Part shown: in pieces, positions 47,144 to 58,400 of the stretch | Position numbering within the stretch: the first letter of the stretch is position 1 | Layout of the letters: the number at the start of each line of letters is the position of its first letter | Source of the DNA: Adiantum capillus-veneris | Taxonomy: Eukaryota; Streptophyta; Polypodiopsida; Polypodiales; Pteridaceae | NCBI GenBank assembly: GCA_014529385.2 | Contig: CM043953.1 | Coordinates: 98,148,842-98,212,841 of the forward strand | Reading direction: 5' to 3' | Length of the DNA stretch: 64,000 nucleotides | Program-made: the position numbers and the translations under genes | The notes under the pieces: generated by a model | What the model was told of the DNA's origin: nothing | What the model saw: the letters and a program-made list of their open reading frames with translations, nothing else | The model's database searches: none

Positions 47144-47394
47144 TGTGCGCTCCTTGCCGCAATGTCGAAGCAAGGGACTTGCCAATACACCGTGTGCGAG
47201 CCACAAACGGCTCCAAGCACACAACAAGCCTAAACTAGCAAGCTCAAGAGAACAAAGGGTGTGTCACTCACCGCTCTACGCTCGCCTTCGTGGTGGATTC
47301 CTCGCCGCGATGAAGAAGAAGCTGCAGTCGTGCCGCGCTCAACCGCTTCGCCGCCGTCGTGCCTTCGTAATGCTCGATCGCACACACACTCTCC

Positions 47395-47439
<45 letters not shown>

Positions 47440-47721
47440 AGGTGAAGAAGAAGAAGATGGAGATGGAGCAAGAGCACTCTTCTATTGCACAAATGAGAGA
47501 ATGAGTAAAAATTAGGTTTAGTTGGCTTTTATAGGAGCTCACCCCATTCACACTTGGGCGCCCATGCTTAACCAGCTAACCCCTTGAATGTCCCAGTTAA
47601 AGTGCGCCTCTCATCGACGATCACTCTACCTTTCCCTATTGGTCCGACAAGCCCGGTACCTGACTCTAAATAATACAACGTTTATAGATCATAGGGTGTC
47701 CGTGTGCCGTGAGGGTTAACA
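47144..47721 (-). repeat. Gypsy-4 5' LTR
   Basis: 578 bp and a partner of 38916-39493. The promoter-like CCTATAAAA on the minus strand is at 47527-47535. A CT/CA run lies near 47394-47435. Confidence 0.96.
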
Positions 47722-47726
47722 CCTAT

Positions 47727-47934
47727 GTACTCTCTCTTCTTGGTGTACAGTTTGGAGAATACCATGGGTGCACAATTGCTGTAGCACTTCACCTTGGAGG
47801 GATGGATTGCCCAGGGCTTGTTGAAGCCTAGAAACAAGATAGTTTACAAGCATAGGGGCATCATTAGGTGCTCTTTCATTAGCAAAATGAAAGTTATCAA
47901 CATTCAATACAATCTCTTTTCCCTTGTCGATCAT
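47727..47934 (-). pseudogene. Gypsy-3 gag N-terminus
   Basis: Continues the gag piece cut by Gypsy-4. The start codon is at 47934 (MIDKGKEIVLNVDNFHFANE), followed by NDAPMLVNYLVSRLQQALGNP as in Gypsy-1 residues about 24-45. A frame change occurs near the right target duplication. Confidence 0.88.
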
Positions 47935-48350
47935 ATTAGCAAATTTTAGGTGTAAATTTTTACTTCTACTTTGACACTTCAAGCCCTAGTTGTTGGTACT
48001 CCTCTTTACCTTCAAAGATAAGCACTCAAGCATCTATACCCGTGGCTCGAATATTATTAATTACAAGGAATAGAAGAGAGGGTTCAAACAGAGCCAAGAC
48101 AGCACCGGTTCCTGTCAAGCTTCTAATAGCTTAATAATGGTTAAGCCATAGGCAAGCCCCGTAGGACTCCATTATTAAGACCATAGCTCTCGATGGTATC
48201 CCTGTTAACTGCACAAAGCATGCGTGCTTCAAGGATGAAAAATTCCTATTCTACTTACTCTTTTGCAATTAATAACACCAACCATTTGTAGCAAGCTTTA
48301 GGACCTCTCTTCTTGAGCAAGAAAAGAGAATCCAATAGCTATAATACCAA
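47935..48350 (-). other. Gypsy-3 leader and worn PBS
   Basis: Non-coding leader, alignable with the Gypsy-2 leader. It ends in gctataatacca at 48338-48349, a degenerate initiator-Met primer site next to the LTR. Confidence 0.75.
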
Positions 48351-49906
48351 TGTAACATTTAATGCACTAGTAACTTGTGTGTAGCAAAAATTGATAACAT
48401 AGTGAGCATTTCATTATGAATAAGTTTTTAATGAGCATAGAGAGAGTACTTAATTTGAGAAAGCAACATAGCAATTTACACCTAGCTAGCTTGGCATAGA
48501 CAATACTTGAAAAGAGAGAGAAATAGAACAATTGACAACAATTGAGGACCGGATTTACATGGAGCCGGCCCCCTCCATAAAGGCTTTGTATTATAGCCTC
48601 TCCCATCAAATGAGACTTTTTTACAATACAAGTCTTGTGTTCCTTGATAAAACTCATTGGTGCAATGAAGATGAAATCTTCATGCGCCAAATTATGCTTG
48701 AAAAACACACCTAGTGTCCCTAGCCTCAGTCCTAAGACCTCACACACCTTCAGAAATGGTGAGAGCTAACAGGGAATGAGGATGATTGAGAGGAAGAAGA
48801 TATATCTTACGAGAAAGAAGTATTCTCCTCACATAATCACTATAATAGCATAGCTTAGCTTAGTAATTAGCATGGTAGAGAAGATGAGCATGCCATTGAA
48901 GCTTGGTTCTTGGTTGGATTTGCATTCCATAGCCAAGAGTTGTTGGTGTAGGCCTCTACTTATCAATGCTTGGAGAAGGAGATGAAGTTATTCTTGCACA
49001 CATGAGTTGTGTGTGTATGTGTAGCAATGTGTTGGTAAAAAATGCAGCCCTCTCTCTCTTCTTGGTCGACCCTTCTGGCCAATTACTCTTGCTGGCCTCC
49101 CATTGGCTCCTGCAAAGCTTAGCCAATCACAAATTAGAAGCATAATTGATAGCCTTGTGAGATCTGTCCCCATTTCCCCTTTTGTGAGAGCTTTAGGTAA
49201 TCAAAATAATTTATTAAACTCTCATTGGACCTTTTAGTCTTCTGGCCAATAGGAATCAGGCAAGCCATTGGGCTGCTGGATGCTCATTGGATCCCTTGGT
49301 AGACTGTCCAATAGTCTTCTTGGGAGCTTAACTTCTATTGGTTCTTTTATCAAGCATTTAAAAATTAATTAGACTAATTTTACTCTAGCTTAATTCTCAT
49401 TGGTCCACCTCTATGGCCATCTAATAGGATTTGAGGGAAGATTGGGGGCAATTGGGCTAGGAGTTTACCGTGTGTCCAGTATTCCCATTGGGGGAAGCTT
49501 TGGAGTGTGTGTGTGTGTGTGTGTGTGTGTTTCTCTCTCCTCCCCTACTCTTAGGGCTCGCCCCCTCGTTGATAGGGATGTGTGAATACTTTTGCGTCTT
49601 CCCACCACCATCCAATTTTCCCAGCTTTGACCATTTGGAATTTTTAATTAAAATTTTGGAACCTTAGCCTATGGAAGTCTTAATGAAGCTAAACCTTAGG
49701 TCTTTTAAGCTCCATTGATGCACATTGATCTTTTGTAGTCTGTCCCTGTTTGGATCCCTATTTTCCCTCCTTTGGATCACTACTAAGACCGGTCTGGCAA
49801 CCTTACCAATATTCTAGCTTTTACTCCCCTGGTACCTCCCCATATTAAATGATCAATTTAACATGAGAAAATCCTTTGGGATAATTAGATATTAGTTTTT
49901 CTGACA
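48351..49906 (-). repeat. Gypsy-3 5' LTR
   Basis: 1556 bp, from tgtaacatttaatgcac to ctgaca. It is uninterrupted and serves as the reference for recognising the split LTRs. It carries a TG run at about 49504-49530. Confidence 0.92.
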
Positions 49907-49992
49907 CGGAAAGTGGAAAAGAGGAGGGCTTGTGGGATTTTTTTTGTCACTCTCTCACACACTCTCATGTTCCTTTTGTGTCCAAGCAAGTA

Positions 49993-50137
<145 letters not shown>

Positions 50138-50384
50138 GAGCTCAAATGGTGATCTCCTTGCTCAAATACTTGGCTATGGATGCAAATCCAAGCAAGTAAA
50201 TGCATGAAAGCTCTTCGTCTTCTTCTTCTTTATCATTCTAGCTATGCTAAAATATTGCCCATAGCGTAAGCATACTAGAAAATATTATCTATTTTCTTAA
50301 AGAATACTTCATGTGTAATATCATGAGATTCACCATATTCATAGGTTCAAGGAAGCTCCACAAGAGCACAAGCATGCATTGCAA

Positions 50385-50605
50385 TTAGAGCTCTCATTGA
50401 GAGAATTATAATACAAAGTCCTTTTGGAGGGGGGTTCCAAGAAAATCCGGTTCTTAACAAGTTGTCAATCTTAATGTGTTTTTCTCTTTTAGTTTTGTTT
50501 TATGATTTGATGTTTTATCACCACTTCACAACCTATGGTTCTCATTCAAAGAATCCTCTTAATGAAAAGCTCTTGCTTCGTTAACTTGTTCTGCTATGAT
50601 TGCAT
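50385..50605 (+). repeat. Inverted, diverged gypsy LTR relic
   Basis: In reverse complement this segment follows the start of the Gypsy-2/3 LTR: attgacaac, then aaccggatt, then tggaacccccctcc and tttgtattata. The order is the same, with many changes. Its orientation is opposite to every other element here. No boundaries or duplication can be recognised. Confidence 0.5.
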
Positions 50606-51450
50606 TAAAAATACTAGATACTTTGACATGCATGGTGAGGGCTTTAGATGGATTTTCTATGAGATAGGACTTTGACCTCTGGGTTGCCACTTTAGGCTTG
50701 ATTTGAAATCAAAAAAGCATATTGTCCCCGTTCTCTTGATTATTTCAAGGAACTTGGCTTGTCTATCTTTGGTAAGACACATTGTGGTGGCTAACCAACT
50801 GCCTTTGGCGATGATATGGTATATTACCTCCTACTAGATCTTTTTGAGTTCTTGTAAAAACTAACCTCAATAACTCATGAGAAACTTCCTATAAGACCCG
50901 CATGTGTCAAAGCTGTGCAGTTGGGTATCCTAATGCCCATCGCATTGGGTGGGATTGGACACATGGACATAGCCTCATAGAGTAGGGCTCCGCTAGGAAA
51001 TCTCATTGTTCATGGACTCCTCCCAAGGGTTGAGCCTATGAAAGAGCTTCTTCTCTCTAGGATTAAAGCTCCTTAAAAGATGGCCCATGGTACCTAGAGA
51101 CTCACTAGATTTTCACAGAGATGCACATAGTGCGATTGAGTCAACGATGGGAGGACTGATTTACGTAGAGTTTATTCATGGCATGGGAGATGTTGCACTC
51201 ATGATTTAGTTAAAGTCAGTCAACTTGTATGGAGAAGAAGCTTTGATAGTCTCTTGCCTAGAACACCTTGCCTGTATAGTGCATGGAAATATGATGGGTA
51301 TTCTACCACATGTAGTTTGGTGTACCATGTCAGTGGGTCCAACTTAGGGTTTTGGAGAGTGGATGTAGTTTTGTAGCATGCATGATATATAGTCAATGCT
51401 CTCTGCTAGTGAACATATACCTTTTGAGAAACAAACTCCGGTGTGGATTT

Positions 51451-51694
51451 TGTGAGTGCGCGGATGCGGTGCGCATGCAGAGAGTGCAAAGGGGAGAGAG
51501 GGAGAGAGAGAGCACGACATAGGATGTGGGGTGGAGCTCCCAAATCTCACTGTGTGAGCACCATGTGAGAGTGTGTGTGAGTGAGAGCTCCTTATTTTTT
51601 GTATGTATAAAGAATAAAGAGATAAATGTGGGCAGCCGGACACTGGCCGACAAACACGGCAAAGCACGGTGAGGCACACTGCCTTTACCTAACA
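51451..51694 (-). repeat. LTR type B, left copy
   Basis: 244 bp, from tgtgagtgcgcggatgcgg to tttacctaaca, followed by atctcccactaaagg, whose complement is the polypurine tract. Matches 63819-64000 closely. Confidence 0.9.
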
Positions 51695-51779
51695 ATCTCC
51701 CACTAAAGGCTGTGTGCCAATAAGTGGAGAGAAGACTAGCCTACAACTAGTATATACAAAAGGTGAGAGAAGACGACTC

Positions 51780-53099
51780 TCAACCTATGCCCACTGGCTC
51801 ACTCCGTAACCGCTCTAGTGTAGATGCAACATGCATACTACTAGGGCTAGAACTACGATGACACTCCTCATGCAGGTATCGAGTGATGACCTGCATGGCT
51901 TCACAATGCACAATGCCAGTGTCAGCCATCGCACGATTGACAACTCCCACTGCAAATGCACCAACCGCATAAGCAAGATCAGGTGTCAAGACCAAAAGGT
52001 CAGACATGAGAGACCCAAAAGCTGACGAAACATGCACCATGTGTGCCGACCCATCCCTATTAGCAACCTCAGTGCCATATGCATCCTCATCAGGAACCAC
52101 TTGACCATGCATCACCATGTCAGCATCATCTGGCAAAAGCATATCTACTGAGAACGACTGCAAAACCAAAAAATCAGCACCACTGCAATCACACACAAGT
52201 GTTTGAAGGACACTGTCGCCCTCAAATGTATCAGACACATCATAGGCCAATGCATCGGTCTCTGGCTCAGCTAATGTCACCTCAATTGATGACTGACTAA
52301 GTAGTGCATTCCCAGAGATACCACTGCCTCTGTGAACATCACCACAAGACAAATGCACAACCTGCTCTCCATGCAGCTCATCCGCAAAAGAGACACGCCT
52401 CGTCTCTCGCTCCAAACATGGCTGCAAATACACAGAGACTATACCGCCTCGTGTGTCAGAAATATGAAAAGGGTATACCAGACCACTCCTAGCACCTCTG
52501 GCTATCACGAGTGATCCCCTATGCATCTGAAATGACCGCTCTCTAAGCAGTACACAATGTCCACTACTCAACTGACGCACTGAAATGAGACTCTGGCTGA
52601 GTCCTAGTACATAACGTATATCTCGTAGCATAAGCAATGCACGGCTAGGTAAGGACATGCATACATCTCCAACACCCTCTATGTCATATGCTGAACCATC
52701 AGAAAACTGCACACAACCAAGTCTCCCACTAGAGAAAGAGCAAAACAAATCACGACGTGGCGTCACATAAAAAACTGCATGCTCGTCTAGTAGAAAACGC
52801 GTAGACAATGTGCTATCCCAAGACACAAAGTAGTCTGAAGACAAGATAGACTCAAACGTGACATGCCCGTCACATGCATACACTCTAGCATATGTCCTCA
52901 CAATAGCACCATGCATCTGCCTCATACGCCTGAAGCAACGATGCCTAATATGCCCATCATGGCCGCAGTGCCAACATGTCAGTGATCGTGAACAAGAACT
53001 GCCTCTAAACTGAAGCGTCTCCATATCCATGCCAAAATTATGGCAAGCAATGCTCGAGATCACAAGACTCTCCCACCCGAGAGCAAACCACTGTCTCAA
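51780..53099 (-). CDS. 439-aa protein: zinc knuckle, degraded protease, RT scrap
   Basis: Uninterrupted frame. Residues 42-55 are a CCHC knuckle (CWHCGHDGHIRHRC). Residues 100-215 align with the copia protease and pre-integrase region: D105 sits where D-S-G-A is expected but reads DEHA, and IRYVLGLSQSLISVRQL at 161-177 matches the conserved block after the protease. Residues 225-355 are acidic and unrecognised. Residues 357-411 (GSLMSDLLVLTPDLAYAVG, then AMQVITRYLH) match the copia RT C-terminus. No Gag core, integrase, RT palm or RNase H is present. It looks like the product of large in-frame deletions in a copia polyprotein, kept open. An RNA-binding role is possible through the knuckle, and protease activity is unlikely. 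Confidence 0.75.
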   Translation of the reverse strand: MRQWFALGWESLVISSIACHNFGMDMETLQFRGSSCSRSLTCWHCGHDGHIRHRCFRRMRQMHGAIVRTYARVYACDGHVTFESILSSDYFVSWDSTLSTRFLLDEHAVFYVTPRRDLFCSFSSGRLGCVQFSDGSAYDIEGVGDVCMSLPSRALLMLRDIRYVLGLSQSLISVRQLSSGHCVLLRERSFQMHRGSLVIARGARSGLVYPFHISDTRGGIVSVYLQPCLERETRRVSFADELHGEQVVHLSCGDVHRGSGISGNALLSQSSIEVTLAEPETDALAYDVSDTFEGDSVLQTLVCDCSGADFLVLQSFSVDMLLPDDADMVMHGQVVPDEDAYGTEVANRDGSAHMVHVSSAFGSLMSDLLVLTPDLAYAVGAFAVGVVNRAMADTGIVHCEAMQVITRYLHEECHRSSSPSSMHVASTLERLRSEPVGIG

Positions 53100-53422
53100 G
53101 CAAAGAAGGTGACCAAGAGGTCAAGCGCACTAGCCTCTACAATAGGCATACATATATGGCAAAATTTTGGCAAAGTCTCCTCTGTAATTGGAGTAAAAAC
53201 TCAAAAATATATCGGAATGGAGACAACAACAAATGCCCAAATGGCCAATCGAGGAATGTACTCATCCGGAATCACCTCACGAAGTCATACACAGAGCCAA
53301 ACCGCTCTAGCCGGAGTATCACTCAACGACGCTACAAATGACATACATATGTGAGTGAGAAACTGCTGCCAAAATGTGTTAATGAATGAACAATGTGCCA
53401 GATAACCATAGCACACACAACT
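53100..53422 (-). other. Copia-5 leader, left part
   Basis: Non-coding DNA between the 439-aa frame and the Gypsy-1 insertion. It contains one copy of the shared leader motif at 53158-53191. It ends with CAACT (53418-53422), the left copy of the Gypsy-1 target duplication. Confidence 0.8.
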
Positions 53423-55049
53423 TGTAATGGAATTTGCCTATTCAATTTGCGAATAGCGGAATTTAATGAGAGTACTTTCAAGAAATGATTTTGTGAGCAT
53501 AGCGGATATACATAATTGAAGATAGCAACATAATCATAGCAATTAGTTAACTTGGCATAGACAATACTTTTGCAAGAGAGAGAGTTTAGAGAACATGACA
53601 ACAATTGAGGACCGGATTTATGTGGAGCCGGTCCCCCCTCCAATAGGCATTTGTATTATGATTTCTCCCATAAAGAGAGACTTGTTACAATACAGTCTTT
53701 GTGTTCCTTGTGACCTAGGTGATGCCATGAATATGGAAGGCTTCATGCACCACAAACATAACATAAACTTGAAGAAAGCTTTAACTATCCCAAGCCTCAG
53801 TCCCAAGACCTCAAACACCTTCGAAGGTGGAGAGAGCTAGCAGGGAATGAGGGTAGGGAAGAGGAAGAAGAAACATTTCGTAGGAGAAAGAATTAGTTCC
53901 TCACTTATCATACTCTTGTTGCTAGCATACATAATAGCATAGTAATGAAGAAGAAGGAGATGGCAAGCTTAAGCATTGAAGCATGGCTCTTGGTTGGATT
54001 TGCACTCCATAGCCAAGAGTGTTGGTGTAGGCTCTCAACCTCTACTTGCTTGGAGAGGGAGCTCTTGCACTTTGCATATCACACAATGAGAGTGCTTGTG
54101 AGTGTGTGTGGGTGAGTATACCCCCTAGGCACCCCCCTAGCTTGCTTGGGTCGACCCCCCCTTGTAGCTCATGCCTGAAGCTCATTGGACCCCTCCAGGC
54201 CTAGCCAATCACAAGCAGGAGCCATTACAAGCAACATGGGTAGCCTTGGGACAAGTGTCCCCCTTTCCCCTTTGAGAGAGAGGACTTGATAAATGCTAAA
54301 ACAATTAGATAATTCATGTAATTTATCATTGGACCCCTTTGAAGCCTAGCCAATAGGCTTCAAGCAACACATGAAGGTAACATGGGTAGGGGCCTGACAT
54401 GTGTCCTTGCTGCCTCTTCAAGATGGGCTTCCCTTGTGTGTGTGTGAGTGGGTGTTCTCTCTCTAGGCCCTAGGAAAAGGGCTCGCCCCCCCTCTTGTAG
54501 GAATGCTTTTGACTTTTAGGTGATCAAGCACCTTACTCACCAAGCATGACAAAGCACTTGAACTAGGGGGGGTTCCCACAAGCATCTCAGGTAAGCTTCT
54601 CAAGGCACCTCAAGTACTTTAATCATGCAACAAGTCAAGCACCTCAAGCATGGAGCCAGTCAAGCACCTCAAGCATCTTAATCAAGCACCTCAAACATGA
54701 AAAACACCTCAAGCATGACAAGCACCTCAAGCAGGACAAGCACCTCGAGCTTGGGCCGGGTTCCCACCTCAAGCTCAGCCCTAGCTTACTTAAGGTCAAA
54801 AGGACTTTTACACACATTTATTGGAGGTCTTCAATGAAGCTAACCCTAAGGTCTTATCCTCCATTGGTTAGCCTTGCTCTTTGATAGACCATCTCCCTTT
54901 TGGATCCCTTTACATTGGCCCCGTGTTGAGATAGATCTAAAAGCACATACCTATATCTTAACACTTGTTCCCGTTTATTCTCCCACATTAAGTGATCAAT
55001 TTAATATGAGAAAATCATTTGGGTTAGTTAGATATTAGATTTTATGACA
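53423..55049 (-). repeat. Gypsy-1 3' LTR
   Basis: 1627 bp, from tgtaatggaatttgcc to ttttatgaca. It contains the hairpin block (53610-53633), a TG-rich run and the caagcacctcaag minisatellite. Confidence 0.98.
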
Positions 55050-55408
55050 TTACCTCTCTCTTGAAATCATAGTCGTCCTCGACTATGAGGTAGAAGAGAT
55101 AAAGTCTTAGTCAATAGTCAATCGTACTTAGCGGGTAAAGGATCCCTTTTTACCCTACGACATCTTTCCAAGATGGATGACTAATCCATTTGGTGCTTGG
55201 GAGACATAGCTGCCGCAAGCATGTCTGCTCTTTAGTCCATTTCATTCTCCCAAAGTAGAGTGACAAATTCTACTTGGTGTTTGAGAGACGTCGTCATCAC
55301 AAACATGATTCTAAGCATGCATACTAGTTAAATTTGTGCACAATTAAAAAGAGGACTAGTCATATAAGACAAAAACATGAGTTATTTAAAAGAAATTTGT
55401 ACATTTGC
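55050..55408 (-). other. Gypsy-1 3' untranslated region and polypurine tract
   Basis: A non-coding stretch between the gag-pol stop and the 3' LTR. The tract opposite ttacctctctctt next to the LTR is purine-rich on the sense strand and is the likely second-strand primer. The stretch is shared with Gypsy-2 and Gypsy-3. Confidence 0.8.
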
Positions 55409-58400
55409 TTACTCTAATGTAGCATTGTAAGCATTGACAAGGTTCATACTATCCTTAAGTTGTACTCCTTGCATCCATTTAGCATCTTCAAAAGGATAAT
55501 TTTTGAACTTAATAAGATACCGTCGGATAATCTTACCATGTCGTAGTACCTTGTCTTCATGCCGAAGGATAGCTTCGGGTTGTAGCACCTCTTCTTGGTC
55601 TTCAACTTCGGGAGGGTCTTCAATAATTGGTTCAATTGGTGGCTCTCCTTTGTAGGGCTTAAGTAAGCTTACATGAAAGGCATTGTGTATAAGCCAATGG
55701 TTGGGCAACTTGAGTTGATAAGCCGTCTCATTGATAGGCTTCAAGATTTGGAAAGGACCATAGTATCTTTTTGCTAGTTTAGCATAATACTTTTGATGGC
55801 CCGTAGGATTTTTTCCCGTCGTTTGCCTTAATCGAGCCTTAGGAAACTTGAGTAAGACCCAATCATTTTCTTTGAACATTAAGGCTCTTCTGTGCTTATC
55901 AGCAGCAGCTTTTTGCCTTTGTTGAGAGATGGCTATAGCCTCCCTAATCTTTTGAAAAGATTCTTGTAGGTCACGGCTATACTCATCGGCGGCGAAGATC
56001 TTCCCATGTACTTTCAGTAGCAAGGGACTTTTAGGTCTTCCTTCTATGATCTCGAAAGGTGCTTTGCCCGTAGAAGTATGTACAGTATTATTGTAGGCAT
56101 ACTCTACTAGCGGTAAATACTTTTCCCATTGTGAGCGTTGATCTACTTCGGTAACATAAGTCTTGAGTAGATCGAGTATCGTAAGATTGGCTATCTCACT
56201 TTGGCCATCCGTTTGTGGGTGATAGGCCGAAGAGAAATTCAATCTTGTTCCTAGATTTTCAAAGAGACCTTTCCAGAAATTACTGGTCATTCTAGGATCT
56301 CTATCTGACACGATGGATGTGGGTAATCCATGGTGTTTGAAAATCTGAGATATGAAGAGAGTTGCCATTTGATGTGCCTTAATAGTCTTTTTGACAGGAA
56401 TAAAATGTGCTTGCTTGCTAAACCTGTCGACTATTGTCCATATTCCTGTATTCCCATGGATAGACTTGGGTAATCCAAAGATGAAATCCATGGATATACT
56501 CTCCCATGGTGAATTTGGAATAGGCAATGGCTGGAGTAATCCAGGTTGCTTCCCTCTATCATACTTGGTCTTTTGGCATACTACACATTTTGAAACATAC
56601 TCTTGTATGTCCACTTTCATGGTAGGCCAATAGAAATACGTCTCTACTCCTCGGAGAGTAGGTTGAATACCTCTATGCCCTGCATATGGAGGAGCATGGG
56701 ATTCATACATAACCTTCTCACGAAGGGAATGGGTAACACATAGCCTATTTCCGTGGAGAAGATAACCATCCTGCAAGGTGAATGGTTCCTCTTTCTTCCC
56801 CAAAGCAAGGGCTGACATTATGTCTCTAAAGTCAGGGTCAGTAGCATACTCATCTATCATAGAGGATAGATCATTGTGAGTAGCTATAGACACCGCATTA
56901 ACTTTTGGTCGTCGTGAAAGTGCATCGGCAACTTGATTGTGCTTACCAGCTATGTGAGCAATATGGAAATTAAATTGCGAAAGAAAATTTGCCCACCTCA
57001 TTTGTTTGTCGGAAAGCTTGGTTTGCGTCATGAAATACTTGAGACTTTGGTGGTCGGTTCGTAGGATAAATGGAGTCCCCAATAGGTAGTGCTTCCATGT
57101 GTCTAGGGCATGTAGAACAGCTAAAAGCTCTTTCTCATAAATGCCCAAGACTCGTTCATCACCATTGAGCCTTCGGCTCTCATATGCTATGGCATGCCCT
57201 TCTTGAAGCAAAACCGCTCCAAGGCAATCACCACAAGCATCACATTGGACCTCAAATGGCTTTGAGAGATCCGGAAGCACGAGGACTGGTTGGGAAGTAA
57301 GCTTCTCTTTGAGTTTTTCAAAAGCATTTTGCTCCTTAGCAGTCCATACAAACTTAACGTTCTTCTTGGTTAAGTCGTGTAGTGGTCCTGCTACTTGAGA
57401 GAATTTTGCTATGAAGCGTCTATAGTATGCACACATACCAATAAAGCTTCTTAGCTCATGTAGATTCCTTGGGTTAGGCCATGATTTTATTACCTCTAAC
57501 TTTGATGGATCCATACGAATACCATCGTGAGAGATAATATGGCCTAGATATTGAATCTCTTGAAGGAAGAATTCACTTTTCTTTTGGTTGAGAAAAAGTT
57601 TGTTCTCCCTCAAGGCTTGAAAAATCACTTGGAGATGTTGCTTATGTTCCTCCAAAGACTTGGAGTAGATGATGATATCATCGAAGAACACTCCAGTGAA
57701 TTTTCGATATGGTCTAAAAATTTTCTCCATCAAACGATTGAACGTAGCTGGTGCATTAGTCAAGCCAAAAGGCATGACTAGATATTCATAAAGACCAAAT
57801 GTTGTGCGAAACGCGGTCTTTAAGATATCCTCATCCACTATCCTTATTTGATGATAGCCACTCTTAAGGTCAATCCTACTGAAGTAGGTAGAGCCTTGTA
57901 GCTTATCAAACAGATCTTCTATCCGAGGTACGGGAAATCTGTTTTTGATAGTGATATGGTTTAGTGCTCGATAGTCCACACACATACGGTATGTACCATC
58001 TTTCTTTTGCACTAAAAGGACTGGAGAACAAAAGGGAGAGGAACTAGGCCTCACCATTCCTTTGTCTACCAGCTCTTGTACTTGCCTCATGATCTCCTCT
58101 TGTTGAGCTTGTGAGACTCGATAAGGAGGTTTGTTAGGCGGTGAGCTTCTTGGAAGGAGCTCAATACGATGGTCATCATCCCCTCGTTTTGGAGGTAGGT
58201 CCATAGGGATATCATCGATGAACACATCTTGGAATCCTTTTAGAAAAGTAGACAAGTCTAACTCTTCTTGATTCCTATCATTTTCATTTGATGAAACATT
58301 ATTAGCTTTTAGAGACTCTTTGACATAAATCATGTACGCAGAAACTGAGCTCTTCATTGATTTATCAAAAGAAAGAGGATTTACAAGTGGAATAGTGCGA

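Larger units (their letters stand above)
38916..47721 (-). mobile_element. Gypsy-4: non-autonomous LTR element with gag and protease only
   Basis: 8806 bp, with 578-bp LTRs (38916-39493 and 47144-47721) and target duplication CCTAT (38911-38915 and 47722-47726) inside Gypsy-3 gag. The PBS at about 47120-47138 matches the 3' end expected of an Asp tRNA, and the PPT lies opposite tgccccccttcctg after the 3' LTR. It encodes a 1201-aa Gag and, after one in-frame UGA, a 483-aa protease-containing frame. No RT, RNase H or integrase is present. The LTRs differ at about six positions plus a repeat-length change. The Asp-type PBS and Gag knuckles point to a Tat/Athila-like relative. Confidence 0.95.
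27502..49906 (-). mobile_element. Gypsy-3: defective gypsy element carrying three insertions
   Basis: Same family as Gypsy-2. The LTRs are at 27502-29803 (with a solo LTR inside) and 48351-49906, about 93% identical in the part I compared. Internal pieces are the integrase tail (30160-30984), integrase and RNase H (36233-37228), protease and gag (37229-38910) and the gag start (47727-47934). Copia-4 sits in integrase and Gypsy-4 in gag. RT is missing. The outer 5-mers are GGGGA and CGGAA and do not match exactly, so the target duplication is decayed or the ends come from different copies. Confidence 0.87.

Noticed and set aside
50610-51450. Host gene in the spacer
   Set aside because: No frame above about 60 codons, and no splice-linked coding pattern that I can support.
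51831-52514. Plus-strand frames opposite the 439-aa frame
   Set aside because: They are short, lack motifs and overlap a frame with a clear knuckle and copia blocks.
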